The notes below the pieces were generated by a model. It saw nothing but the letters and a program-made list of their open reading frames with translations, made no database searches and was not told the origin of the DNA. From positions 1 to 64,000 of the forward strand of contig JBOFEZ010000062.1 of the NCBI GenBank assembly GCA_051648365.1: a stretch of DNA of 64,000 nucleotides, read 5' to 3'. Position 1 is the first letter of the stretch, and the number at the start of each line of letters is the position of its first letter. Made by a program: the position numbers and the translations under genes. This document shows, in pieces, positions 30,943 to 40,309 of the stretch. The stretch is from JAGNZR01 sp051648365 (GTDB lineage: Bacteria > Fusobacteriota > Fusobacteriia > Fusobacteriales > Fusobacteriaceae).

Positions 30943-33144
30943 ATGAGTATATTAAATTGTCTTAATGAATATCAGAGAATAGCAGCAGCCAAAATAGATG
31001 GAGCACTCCTGATACTAGCAGGAGCGGGCTCTGGAAAAACCAGAACTGTTACTTATAGAATAGCTCATATGATTTTAGAAAAAGGAATCTCTCCATACAG
31101 TATATTGGCAGTCACCTTTACCAATAAAGCTGCTAAAGAGATGAGAGAAAGAGTTGAAAGACTTGTGGGAGAAGATGCTCACAAAGCTACAGTATCAACA
31201 TTCCACTCTTTTGCCATAAGACTTTTAAGAATATATGCAGATAGAATAGGATTTGATTCTAATTTTACAATTTATGATGGAGATGATCAGAAAAGAATAA
31301 TTAAAAATATTTGCAAAGATCTAGTAATAGTTGATAAAAAACTTACAGAAAGCATACTGGCTTCCCATATTTCAAAACTGAAAGAAAACTCTTTAGTTCC
31401 GGATGAATATGAAAAAGAAAATAGATTTCAACCTAATAGTAAAATAATAGCAGAAGTATACAGGAGGTATAATTCACAGCTTAAGAAAAATAACTGTATG
31501 GATTTTGCAGATATTTTGGTGAATTGTCATAAATTGCTCGAGATAGAAGAAATAGTAGAAAAAATTTCGACTAAATACAGATATATAATGGTAGACGAGT
31601 ATCAGGATACCAATGACATCCAGTATAGAATAATAAAAAAAATAGCAGAAAGATATGGGAATTTATGTGTGGTCGGAGATGAAAATCAGAGTATTTACGG
31701 TTTCAGAGGAGCAAACATAAAAAACATTTTAGATTTTGAGAAAGATTATCCAGATGCAGTAGTGATAAAACTCGAGCAAAACTATCGTTCTACATCAGCT
31801 ATTTTAGATGCTGCTAATGCAGTGATAAAGCACAATACCACATCTAGAGACAAAAAACTTTGGACAAAAAAACAACAGGGAGAACAGATAACTCTCGCTC
31901 ATTGTAAAGATGGGCGTGAAGAAGCTGAGATGACTGTGAATAGGATAAAAGAGCTTAAAAATAATGGGAAGGGATATAGCGATTTTACTATTCTTTACAG
32001 AACCAATGCCCAGTCTAGAAATTTTGAAGAAGCCTTCCTAAAACATAATATACCTTATAAAATTTTTGGAGGAATGCAGTTTTACCAAAGAGCAGAAATT
32101 AAAGATATTTTATCGTATCTCACTTTTGTGAACAACTCTAAAGATACTCTAAGTTTTAGCAGAATAATAAATACACCTAAAAGAAAAATAGGGGATAAAA
32201 CTTTGGAGAAAATAGTTTCTTATGCCAAAGATAAAGGAATTACAGCTTTTGAAGCTCTTGAAAATATAAGCGAGATAGATGGGATAGGACCTGCTGTAAA
32301 AGTGTCATTAGATGAGTTTTATAGTCTTATAACATACTTAAGAGACATGAGTAGAGATTATGCTAAAGTTTCAGAAATTTTTGAAAAACTTTTGACTGGA
32401 ATAGGATATGAAAAATATATAGAGACTAACTATCCAGATTCTGAGGGAAGATTAGAAAATATAGATGAACTTAGAAACTCCATATCAGAACTTGAAAAAA
32501 TAGCTGAAAATCTTACGCTAGGAGAGTATCTGGAAAATGTATCCCTTGTAAGTGCTACAGATGAACTAGAAGAAAATTCCCAACATGTCAAACTTATGAC
32601 AATCCATAACTCTAAAGGACTTGAATTTCCAATAGTTTTTCTTACAGGAGTAGAAGATGAAATCTTCCCTGGAAAAATGGCTGATTTTGAAAATGCTACT
32701 CTAGAAGAGGAAAGAAGATTATGTTATGTGGCTATCACAAGAGCAGAAGAAGAACTTGTAATAAGTTATGCAGATGCAAGATATATGTATGGAGATATGA
32801 GTTTTAGAACAAGATCGAGATTTATAAAAGAGATTCCAAGTGAACTTCTAAAAGAGAGAATAGGAAGTCATTTGGAGGAACAACGTTCATATACTCCTTC
32901 TTCTTTAGGAAGAGAAAATTTCAGAAGGGAGAATAAGATAGAAAACTTCAGTCTGGACAGATTTAAGAATATGGAGAAGAATAAAAATTATCCATATTCA
33001 CCAGGAGAAAAAGTTATGCATAAAAAATTTGGATTGGGTATCGTAAGGGATATGGATGAAAAAAGAGTAGTAGTCCAGTTTGTAGATGGAACAAAGGAAA
33101 TTGCAGCTATTATAGCTGACAAATTCTTGGAAAAGCACTCTTAG
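30943..33144 (+). CDS. pcrA: ATP-dependent DNA helicase PcrA/UvrD
   Basis: PcrA/UvrD is a superfamily 1 3'-5' helicase in repair and replication restart. Walker A is AGAGSGKT (about 27-34), motif II is VDEYQDTN (about 219-226), motif III GDENQSIYGFRGA follows, and YRST motif IV and the VAITRAEEEL motif VI are all seen. The 733-aa length is typical. The C-terminal ~50 residues form the tudor-like domain with VMHKKFGLGIV. It is the first gene of a long unit: lpxC starts 20 nt later with no terminator between. Confidence 0.96.
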   Translation: MSILNCLNEYQRIAAAKIDGALLILAGAGSGKTRTVTYRIAHMILEKGISPYSILAVTFTNKAAKEMRERVERLVGEDAHKATVSTFHSFAIRLLRIYADRIGFDSNFTIYDGDDQKRIIKNICKDLVIVDKKLTESILASHISKLKENSLVPDEYEKENRFQPNSKIIAEVYRRYNSQLKKNNCMDFADILVNCHKLLEIEEIVEKISTKYRYIMVDEYQDTNDIQYRIIKKIAERYGNLCVVGDENQSIYGFRGANIKNILDFEKDYPDAVVIKLEQNYRSTSAILDAANAVIKHNTTSRDKKLWTKKQQGEQITLAHCKDGREEAEMTVNRIKELKNNGKGYSDFTILYRTNAQSRNFEEAFLKHNIPYKIFGGMQFYQRAEIKDILSYLTFVNNSKDTLSFSRIINTPKRKIGDKTLEKIVSYAKDKGITAFEALENISEIDGIGPAVKVSLDEFYSLITYLRDMSRDYAKVSEIFEKLLTGIGYEKYIETNYPDSEGRLENIDELRNSISELEKIAENLTLGEYLENVSLVSATDELEENSQHVKLMTIHNSKGLEFPIVFLTGVEDEIFPGKMADFENATLEEERRLCYVAITRAEEELVISYADARYMYGDMSFRTRSRFIKEIPSELLKERIGSHLEEQRSYTPSSLGRENFRRENKIENFSLDRFKNMEKNKNYPYSPGEKVMHKKFGLGIVRDMDEKRVVVQFVDGTKEIAAIIADKFLEKHS

Positions 33145-33164
33145 AATTTAGGGAGGAAGAAAAA

Positions 33165-33992
33165 ATGAAGAGAAAAACTCTTAAGCAAGAGATTGAGTTT
33201 CATGGAGTAGGACTTCATAAGGGAGAAAATATAGTATGTAAACTCATACCTTCAGAAAAGGGAGAAATTATATTTAAACGTAAGGATCTAGAAGACGGAA
33301 AAAATATAATAAAATTGGATATTGAGAACACCTTTGATCTCACGAGAGGAACGAATTTAAAAAATGAATATGGAGCCTCGATCCATACTGTGGAGCATTT
33401 TTTATCAGCTCTTTATATAATGGGAATTACAGATCTTGTTATAGAATTGGATGGAAATGAACTTCCTATAGCTGATGGAAGTGCTATAAAATTTATTGAG
33501 ACAATTGAAAAAGTAGGAGTTAAAGAGTTAACTGAAGAAATAAAACCTATAAAAGTTTTGGAACCGGTATTTGTAACAATGGGAGACAAACATGTAATAG
33601 TAATCCCTTATAATGGATATAAGATAACTTATGGCATAAGATTTGAACATACATTTTTAAAGTCTCAATTGACAGAGTTTGAAATAAATATGGAAATCTA
33701 TAAAAAAGAGATAGCTAGGGCAAGGACTTTTGGTTTTGATTACGAAGTAGAATACCTGAAAAAAAATAATTTAGCTCTAGGTGGAACTCTTGAAAATGCA
33801 ATAGTTATAAAATCTGATGGAGTACTTAATCCAGGAGGATTAAGATATGAAGACGAGTTTGTAAGACACAAAATGTTGGACATAATAGGAGATTTAAAAG
33901 TTCTGAATAGACCAATAGAGGGACACATTATAGCTATAAAAGCAGGTCATGCCATCAATATAGAATTAGGGAAAAAACTTAAAAATTTATAA
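33165..33992 (+). CDS. lpxC: UDP-3-O-acyl-N-acetylglucosamine deacetylase
   Basis: LpxC is the committed, zinc-dependent step of lipid A synthesis, removing acetate from UDP-3-O-acyl-GlcNAc. The zinc ligands are visible: H78 in HTVEHF with neighbouring E77, H235 and D239 in RHKMLDIIGDL, and H262 in AGHAIN is the catalytic base-type His. The 275-aa length is close to the family's (about 300). It follows pcrA by 20 nt and precedes fabZ by 32 nt in a lipid A operon, a firm sign of an outer membrane. Confidence 0.96.
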   Translation: MKRKTLKQEIEFHGVGLHKGENIVCKLIPSEKGEIIFKRKDLEDGKNIIKLDIENTFDLTRGTNLKNEYGASIHTVEHFLSALYIMGITDLVIELDGNELPIADGSAIKFIETIEKVGVKELTEEIKPIKVLEPVFVTMGDKHVIVIPYNGYKITYGIRFEHTFLKSQLTEFEINMEIYKKEIARARTFGFDYEVEYLKKNNLALGGTLENAIVIKSDGVLNPGGLRYEDEFVRHKMLDIIGDLKVLNRPIEGHIIAIKAGHAINIELGKKLKNL

Positions 33993-34024
33993 AAAGAGAT
34001 TATAAAAATGATTAGGGGGAACTT

Positions 34025-34453
34025 ATGTTAGATATAATGGAAATAATGAAAAGAATACCACACAGATATCCTTTTTTACTTGTAGATAGAATCCTTGAGA
34101 TAAATTCAGACGAAAAAAGTATTAAAGGATTAAAAAATGTGACTATAAATGAGCAATTTTTTAATGGTCACTTTCCGGATCATCCAATAATGCCGGGAGT
34201 TCTTATAGTTGAAGGTTTAGCACAGTGTCTAGGAGTTCTTGTGATGGAAGGACAGGAAGGGAAAGTTCCGTATTTTGCAGCTCTTGAAAATATAAAGTTT
34301 AAGCATCCAGTAAAACCAGGAGATCAACTTATATATGAAGCCAAAGTTGATAAAATGAGAGGAAACATAGTAAAAGCTAGTGGAGTAGCCAAAGTAGATG
34401 GAAAAGTTGTAACGGAAGCTAGTTTCACTTTCAGTATAGCTAACAAAGAGTAG
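34025..34453 (+). CDS. fabZ: 3-hydroxyacyl-[ACP] dehydratase
   Basis: FabZ dehydrates 3-hydroxyacyl-ACP in fatty acid elongation and competes with LpxA for the same hydroxyacyl chains. The hot-dog-fold catalytic residues are H49 in GHFPDHPIMPG and E63 in the VEGLAQ helix. HRYPFLLVDRI at the N-terminus is characteristic. Length is 142 aa. Its placement between lpxC and lpxA is common in diderms and suggests coordination of lipid A and phospholipid chain supply. Confidence 0.96.
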   Translation: MLDIMEIMKRIPHRYPFLLVDRILEINSDEKSIKGLKNVTINEQFFNGHFPDHPIMPGVLIVEGLAQCLGVLVMEGQEGKVPYFAALENIKFKHPVKPGDQLIYEAKVDKMRGNIVKASGVAKVDGKVVTEASFTFSIANKE

Positions 34454-34467
34454 AAGGAGGGTCTATC

Positions 34468-35247
34468 TTGATAGATATTCATGCAACTGCCATAATAGAA
34501 GATGGGGCAGTAATAGAAGAGGGAGTAAAGATAGGACCCTACTGCCTAGTGGGAAAAGATGTTAAAATAGGTAAAAATACTGTATTGCAGTCTCATGTGG
34601 TAGTGGAGGGAATAACAGAAATAGGGGAAAATAATATAATCTATTCTTTTGTTTCAATAGGAAAAGCATCTCAAGATTTGAAATATAGAGACGAACCTAC
34701 AAAAACAATAATTGGAAATAACAATCAGATAAGAGAATTTGTTACTATACACAGAGGAACTGATGATAGATGGGAAACGAGAATAGGAAACAGTAATCTA
34801 CTTATGGCTTATGTTCATGTTGCACACGATGTAATAGTTGGAAACAACTGTATTCTTGCAAATAATGTGACTTTAGCGGGGCATGTAGTAGTAGAAGATT
34901 TTGCTATAATAGGAGGACTAACTCCTGTGCACCAATTTTGTAGGGTAGGAGCTTACTCTATGACTGGAGGAGCAAGTGCTATAAATCAGGATATATGTCC
35001 ATTTATGTTGGCAGAAGGGAATAAGGCAGAAGTAAGAACTTTAAATGTCACTGGACTCAAGAGAAAAGGTTTTTCTCAAGAGGAAATGTCCAATATAAAA
35101 GCTGCCTATAAACTTATTTTTAGGTCAAAGCTTCCATTGAAAGAGGTGGTAGCTCAGTTAGAAAGAGATTATTCAGGCGATAAAAATATAAGAACAATAT
35201 TGGATTTTATCGCTATAAGTACTAAAAATAGGGGGCTAGCTAGATAA
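34468..35247 (+). CDS. lpxA: Acyl-[ACP]-UDP-GlcNAc O-acyltransferase
   Basis: LpxA transfers the first 3-hydroxyacyl chain to UDP-GlcNAc. The protein (259 aa) is a left-handed beta helix made of hexapeptide repeats such as IEEGVKIGPY and IGNNNQI. The catalytic His is H120 in HVAHD. The C-terminal helical part (about 195-259) is present. It starts at a TTG with an excellent AAGGAGGG site, and the stop TAA overlaps the start of lpxI by one base. Confidence 0.95.
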   Translation: MIDIHATAIIEDGAVIEEGVKIGPYCLVGKDVKIGKNTVLQSHVVVEGITEIGENNIIYSFVSIGKASQDLKYRDEPTKTIIGNNNQIREFVTIHRGTDDRWETRIGNSNLLMAYVHVAHDVIVGNNCILANNVTLAGHVVVEDFAIIGGLTPVHQFCRVGAYSMTGGASAINQDICPFMLAEGNKAEVRTLNVTGLKRKGFSQEEMSNIKAAYKLIFRSKLPLKEVVAQLERDYSGDKNIRTILDFIAISTKNRGLAR

Positions 35248-36044
35248 TGGAAAAAGTTGGAATTATAATAGGTAATGGGAAATTACCCTTATACTTTATC
35301 CAAGAAGCTAAAGATAAAAAATTAGAGATATACCCCATAGGACTTTTTGGAAGTGTAGATGAAGAGATAAAAAAACATGAAAAATATATTCAATTTAATA
35401 TAGGTGAGGTTGGTGGTATAGTAAAATACCTTCTCACAAGAGATATAAAAAAAATTATTTTATTGGGAAAAGTCGAAAAAGAGCTACTGTTTAAAGAGAT
35501 GAAATTGGATGAATTTGGAGAGGAACTTCTAAAAAAACTGCCAGACAGGAAAGATGAAACTCTCCTTTTTGGAGTTATACTCTTTTTTAAATTAAACGGA
35601 ATAAAAGTTCTACCACAGAACTATCTTTTGAAAAATATGATGTTTGAGAAAAAAAATTATACATCTATATTACCTTCTGAAGAAGATTTGAAAACTATTA
35701 AAATAGGTAGAGAGGCTGCAAAAGCTTTAAGTAAAGTTGATGCAGGTCAGTCTGTACTTTGTAAAAACGAATCAGTTATAGCTTTAGAGGGTATAGAAGG
35801 AACTGATAAAATGATTCAGAGAGGTGGAAATCTAGCAGGAGAGGGAACAATATTAGTTAAAATGGCAAGACCTCAGCAGGATATGAGAGTAGATATTCCT
35901 GCGATAGGAATAGATACTTTAAAAAATCTTATAGAGATAGGAGCAAAAGGGATAGTAGGAGAAGCTGGGAAAATGCTTTTTCTTAACAGAGATGAATGTA
36001 TCCGTTTGGCAGAAAAAAACAATATATTTATAGTGGGTGAATGA
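35247..36044 (+). CDS. lpxI: UDP-2,3-diacylglucosamine pyrophosphatase LpxI
   Basis: LpxI (DUF1009) hydrolyses UDP-2,3-diacylglucosamine to lipid X, doing the job LpxH does in E. coli. The 265-aa protein has the LpxI-type start IGIIIGNGKLPLYF and the C-terminal DIPAIGIDTLKNL with GKMLFLN. It lies between lpxA and lpxB, overlapping both by 1-4 nt, which supports the role. Use of LpxI instead of LpxH is seen in several non-Proteobacteria and alpha-proteobacteria. Confidence 0.93.
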   Translation: MEKVGIIIGNGKLPLYFIQEAKDKKLEIYPIGLFGSVDEEIKKHEKYIQFNIGEVGGIVKYLLTRDIKKIILLGKVEKELLFKEMKLDEFGEELLKKLPDRKDETLLFGVILFFKLNGIKVLPQNYLLKNMMFEKKNYTSILPSEEDLKTIKIGREAAKALSKVDAGQSVLCKNESVIALEGIEGTDKMIQRGGNLAGEGTILVKMARPQQDMRVDIPAIGIDTLKNLIEIGAKGIVGEAGKMLFLNRDECIRLAEKNNIFIVGE

Positions 36045-37138
36045 TTATGGATGATAAATTTTTTGTCTCTACAGGAGAGGTGTCAGGCGATCTTCACCTT
36101 TCATATATAGTGAAGAGTATATCTAAACTAGATTCCAAATGCAAATTTTTCGGGGTTGCTGGGAAACATAGCAAAGATGCTGGAGTAAAAATTATACAAA
36201 GTATAGATGATTTGGCTATAATGGGATTTGTAGAGGTGCTAAAAAAATATAGTTTTTTAAAAAAAAAAGCTAGAGAATATGTGGATTTTATAAAGAAAGA
36301 ACATATAAATAAAGTAATACTTGTGGATTATGGAGGATTCAATCTTAAATTCATGGAGTTATTGAAAAAAGAAGCTCCTAGAGTAAAAATTTATTATTAT
36401 ATACCTCCAAAGCTTTGGGTATGGGGAGAAAAAAGGATAGAAAAACTAAAATTGGCCGATCATATAATAGTAATATTTCCATGGGAAGTGGAATTTTATA
36501 AAAAACATGGTGTAAATGTAGTGTATTATGGGAATCCATTTTATGAAAAATATCATTATCAAGAGAGAATAGGAGATTCTGTTTTGCTTCTTCCGGGGAG
36601 TAGAAAACAGGAGATAGAATCAATTTTCCCTATTCTAGAAAATTATATGAAGATAAGTCCTAAAAAAGAATTTATATTGAAACTCTCAAATCGAGAACAT
36701 CTTAAGTGGATAAAAGAAGACCTTAGGAAGTATAAAAATTTGAAAATAGAATCGGAAGGTTCACTGAAGAGCTGTGTCAAAAAATCAGCAGTGGCAATAG
36801 CAACATCAGGAACTGTAACTCTAGAATTAGCTCTCATGGGAATTCCTACTGTTGTAGTTTATAAGACATCTATTATTAATGAGATTATAGCTAGACTTTT
36901 TATAAAGTTTACATATGTTTCTTTGCCGAATTTAGTTTTGGGAAAAGAGATATTTCCAGAATTACTTCAGAGAAAATGCAATGTTGGAGAAATAGAGAAG
37001 GCGGTCAATAGGATTTTAGATAATAAAGAGAAAGTCGATAAAGAAATTGAGAGTGTTAGAAAAGCTCTTTCAGGAAAAAATATTTTAGATAAATATGGAG
37101 AATTTATATTGAAAGGACATGAAGATGAAAAAATATAA
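36041..37138 (+). CDS. lpxB: Lipid-A-disaccharide synthase
   Basis: LpxB, a GT19 glycosyltransferase, condenses lipid X with UDP-2,3-diacylglucosamine. The GEVSGDLH loop (about 10-17) and LPGSRKQEI (about 182-190) and IATSGTVTLELAL (about 250-262) match the family. It is 365 aa. The ATG at 36041 overlaps the lpxI stop by 4 nt (ATGA); a second in-frame ATG at 36047 is an alternative start. The 3' end overlaps the msbA-like gene by 14 nt. Confidence 0.94.
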   Translation: MIMDDKFFVSTGEVSGDLHLSYIVKSISKLDSKCKFFGVAGKHSKDAGVKIIQSIDDLAIMGFVEVLKKYSFLKKKAREYVDFIKKEHINKVILVDYGGFNLKFMELLKKEAPRVKIYYYIPPKLWVWGEKRIEKLKLADHIIVIFPWEVEFYKKHGVNVVYYGNPFYEKYHYQERIGDSVLLLPGSRKQEIESIFPILENYMKISPKKEFILKLSNREHLKWIKEDLRKYKNLKIESEGSLKSCVKKSAVAIATSGTVTLELALMGIPTVVVYKTSIINEIIARLFIKFTYVSLPNLVLGKEIFPELLQRKCNVGEIEKAVNRILDNKEKVDKEIESVRKALSGKNILDKYGEFILKGHEDEKI

Positions 37139-38930
37139 ACTATTTAAAAATAGATCTTTAAATAGCTTCTTACATTATAGTTTCAGATATAAAGCGGCAA
37201 TGATAGGGGTTGTATTTTTATCCACACTTACATCTATAGCAGGAGCATTGCCTGCATGGTTGAGCAAATATCTTATAGATGATGTTTTTATAGAAAAAAA
37301 TGAAAAAAAGATGATTATGGTAATAGTGGCCATACTGATAACAACAATAGTAAAAGTAGTATCTAACTATTATGCACAAATTTCTTCAAGCTACGTTACA
37401 GAGACGATAAGAAGAGAAATAAGATTGGATATTTTTAAACAGCTCCAAAACCTTCCGTTATCTTATTATAAAAAAAATAAATTGGGAGACATAATGACCA
37501 GACTTACAGGTGATTCATCATCTTTGGGTCAGATTGGATTTATGTTGTTTGACATGCTGAAAGAAGCGATAGCTGTCCTAGCCCTTATCTTCAGAATGTT
37601 TCAAGTGGATGTTAAATTATCCCTAATATCTATTATTATTCTTCCGCTTATAGGAGGTATGGTAAAAAAATATACAAAAAAAATAAGAAAAGCTGGTAGA
37701 ATTAGACAGGATAGTGCAGGAGAAGTGGGAGCTTTTATTCAGGAAGCTCTTTCAGGAATTCAGGTTATTAAAGCTTTTAATAGAACCGATATGATAATGG
37801 AAAAATATGATAAAATAAGTTATGAAGAATTTGAAAAATCATATAAAAGTAGAAAAATCAAGGCAAAAGTTTCTCCTATAAATGAACTGATGGCAACAGT
37901 TATGATTGCTCTTGTGGCTCTTTATGGTGGTTATCAGATTATAAAAGGTCAGATGACAGCAGGAGATTTAGTTTCATTTGTTACTGCGGTAGGGCTTATG
38001 CAACAGCCATTAAAAAGGCTTATAGATAAAAATAACAGTATTCAGGAAGCTCTTCCTTCAGCGGATAGAGTTATAGAAATAATGGATGTACCTGTCGAAG
38101 TGGATTATCATGGGGATAAAACAGAGATATTCCAAAATGTTCATGAAATAACTATTGAAAATCTGAATTTTAAATATGAAGATTCTGAACGAGAGATATT
38201 AAAAAATCTTAACCTTCAAATAAATCGAGGAGAAGTTGTAGCTCTAGTTGGTAAAAGTGGAAGTGGAAAGACGACTCTTGTAAATATGATTCCGAGATTT
38301 TACGAGGCTACATCTGGCGCAATAAAAATCAATGGTACAGATATAAAAAATTATTCTTTGAAGGAATATAGAAACCATATAGGAATAGTACCTCAAGAAA
38401 CTTTCCTTTTCAGTGGAACAATTAGAGAAAATCTGAAATTTGGAAAGGAATATATATCGGATGAAGAGGTAGAAAGTGCAGCAAAAATGGCTAATGCCTA
38501 CGAATTTATAAAGGAACTTCCTCAGGGATTTGAAACTGAAGTGGGAGAAAGGGGAGTTTTATTATCTGGTGGACAAAAACAGAGGATTGCCATTGCTCGT
38601 GCTCTTATCCAAAATCCTGAAATAATGATACTGGATGAGGCAACGTCTGCTTTAGATACCGAGTCTGAAAGATTAGTGCAGAAAGCTCTAGACAATCTCA
38701 TGAAAAATAGAACGACTTTTGTTATAGCACACAGATTATCTACAATAATAAATGCAGATAAAATTGTAGTTATGGAAAATGGAGAAATTGTAGAGTTTGG
38801 AACACATTCACAACTTTTAGAAAAAAGTGGAGTTTACAAGAAGCTTTATGATATACAGTTTGGAGATAAATCAGAAAAAGAAAGTTCAGAAAAGGAGATT
38901 TTAAAAGAAGAAAAACTTATTCTGGCATAA
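37125..38930 (+). CDS. MsbA-like ABC transporter (lipid A flippase candidate)
   Basis: This is a 601-aa ABC half-transporter with an N-terminal six-helix exporter domain (about 20-315) and a C-terminal ATPase. Walker A is GKSGSGKTT (about 378-386), the signature is LLSGGQKQR (about 481-489) and Walker B ILDEATSALD follows. Its position directly after lpxB and the family type make lipid A core flipping (MsbA role) the best guess; a generic multidrug exporter cannot be excluded. ATG 37125 has an AAAGGA site at proper spacing; the ATG two codons earlier (37119) is too close to it. Confidence 0.9.
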   Translation: MKKYKLFKNRSLNSFLHYSFRYKAAMIGVVFLSTLTSIAGALPAWLSKYLIDDVFIEKNEKKMIMVIVAILITTIVKVVSNYYAQISSSYVTETIRREIRLDIFKQLQNLPLSYYKKNKLGDIMTRLTGDSSSLGQIGFMLFDMLKEAIAVLALIFRMFQVDVKLSLISIIILPLIGGMVKKYTKKIRKAGRIRQDSAGEVGAFIQEALSGIQVIKAFNRTDMIMEKYDKISYEEFEKSYKSRKIKAKVSPINELMATVMIALVALYGGYQIIKGQMTAGDLVSFVTAVGLMQQPLKRLIDKNNSIQEALPSADRVIEIMDVPVEVDYHGDKTEIFQNVHEITIENLNFKYEDSEREILKNLNLQINRGEVVALVGKSGSGKTTLVNMIPRFYEATSGAIKINGTDIKNYSLKEYRNHIGIVPQETFLFSGTIRENLKFGKEYISDEEVESAAKMANAYEFIKELPQGFETEVGERGVLLSGGQKQRIAIARALIQNPEIMILDEATSALDTESERLVQKALDNLMKNRTTFVIAHRLSTIINADKIVVMENGEIVEFGTHSQLLEKSGVYKKLYDIQFGDKSEKESSEKEILKEEKLILA

Positions 38931-38945
38931 AAAAATGGAGGAAAA

Positions 38946-39662
38946 ATGAGAAATAGTAACAGAGCTGTAGATGCCTTGAGAGAAATAAAAATTACAAAGG
39001 ATTTTAATATTCATGCTGAAGGATCTGTACTTATAGAGGTAGGAAATACGAAGGTTATCTGCACAGCTACAGTAGTAGAGAAAGTACCTATGTTTTTAAG
39101 AAATAAAGGTAAGGGATGGTTAACTGCGGAGTATAGCATGTTGCCACGTGCAACAGGGGAGAGAACTCAGAGAGAAGCTGCCAAGGGGAAACTAGGTGGT
39201 AGAACTATGGAGATTCAGAGACTTATAGGAAGAGCACTAAGAGCTGCAATAGATTTAGAAAAACTGGGGGAGAGAACAGTTACTATCGACTGTGATGTTA
39301 TTCAGGCGGATGGTGGAACAAGAACAACCTCTATAACAGGAGGGTATATAGCCCTTGCCCTTGCAGTAAAACAACTTATGGAAAAAGGTCTTTTACAAGT
39401 GAATCCTCTGATTTCTAATGTAGCAGCAATAAGTGTGGGGATAGTGAACGGAACACCTTTATTGGATTTAGACTATTCGGAAGACTCTGAGGCTGCTGTG
39501 GATATGAATATAATAATGAATGGAAAAGGTGAGTATGTAGAGGTTCAAGGTACTGGAGAAGAAGCTACATATACGAGAAAGGAACTGAATCTACTTTTAG
39601 ATCTTGCTGAAAAGGGAATAGAAGATATTATTCAAATCCAGAATTCAATAATAGGTGAATAA
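38946..39662 (+). CDS. rph: Ribonuclease PH
   Basis: RNase PH trims the 3' ends of tRNA precursors using phosphate. The 238-aa protein has NRAVDALREI near its start, the GWLTAEYSMLPRATGER and RTMEIQRLIGRALRA phosphate/RNA-binding segments, and the DVIQADGGTRT catalytic acid region. It starts 15 nt after the msbA-like gene and is followed by rdgB after 2 nt, the rph-rdgB pairing being common in many bacteria. Confidence 0.95.
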   Translation: MRNSNRAVDALREIKITKDFNIHAEGSVLIEVGNTKVICTATVVEKVPMFLRNKGKGWLTAEYSMLPRATGERTQREAAKGKLGGRTMEIQRLIGRALRAAIDLEKLGERTVTIDCDVIQADGGTRTTSITGGYIALALAVKQLMEKGLLQVNPLISNVAAISVGIVNGTPLLDLDYSEDSEAAVDMNIIMNGKGEYVEVQGTGEEATYTRKELNLLLDLAEKGIEDIIQIQNSIIGE

Positions 39663-39664
39663 TT

Positions 39665-40249
39665 ATGAAGATATTTTTAGCTACGGGAAATAAAAAGAAG
39701 ATAGATGAAATAAAAGATATATTGGATGACATAGATGTAAAGATATTGTCGATTAAAGATGGAATTAATATTCCTGAGGTTATAGAGGATGGAGAAACAT
39801 TTGAAGAAAATTCAGCTAAAAAAGCTATTGAGATAGCAAAATATCTAAATATGGTAACTATTGCTGATGACTCAGGGCTATGTGTAGAAGCTCTTCAGGG
39901 AGCTCCTGGAATTTATTCTGCAAGATTTTCAGGAGAAGGTGCCACGGATGAAAGTAATAACAGAAAACTGGTCGAGCTAATGAAGTGTGTTCCAAATAGA
40001 AAAGCTAAATTTGTGGCTGTGATAACTGTGGCTAAACCAGATGGAGAATACCACTGCTTCCGAGGGGAGTTGGAAGGAGAAATTGTGGATATTCCAAAGG
40101 GAAAATATGGTTTTGGCTATGATCCTCATTTTTATCTTAAGGGATATGAAAAAACTTTGGCAGAGATTCCTGAAGTAAAAAAAGAGATTAGCCATAGAGC
40201 TATAGCTTTAAAAAAAATGAAAAAAGAAATTAAAAATATATTGAACTAG
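39665..40249 (+). CDS. rdgB: XTP/dITP diphosphatase
   Basis: RdgB hydrolyses deaminated purine triphosphates (XTP, dITP, ITP) so they are not built into nucleic acids. The HAM1-family signatures are FLATGNKKKIDEIKDIL (about 3-19), the ADDSGLCVEAL segment (about 67-77) and the FGYDPHF strand (about 150). The 194-aa length is normal. It is coupled to rph by a 2-nt gap. A terminator at 40250-40290 ends the lipid A-rph-rdgB unit. Confidence 0.95.
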   Translation: MKIFLATGNKKKIDEIKDILDDIDVKILSIKDGINIPEVIEDGETFEENSAKKAIEIAKYLNMVTIADDSGLCVEALQGAPGIYSARFSGEGATDESNNRKLVELMKCVPNRKAKFVAVITVAKPDGEYHCFRGELEGEIVDIPKGKYGFGYDPHFYLKGYEKTLAEIPEVKKEISHRAIALKKMKKEIKNILN

Positions 40250-40290
40250 GATTTTCCCACCTTGAAATTTTCAGGTGGGAATCTTTTTGA
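40250..40290 (+). terminator. Terminator after rdgB
   Basis: A GATT-TCCCACCT stem pairs with AGGTGGGA-ATC (40250-40286) with a small asymmetric bulge. T residues follow. Confidence 0.82.
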
Positions 40291-40309
40291 TAGAGGGTAG
40301 GAGGAAGAT

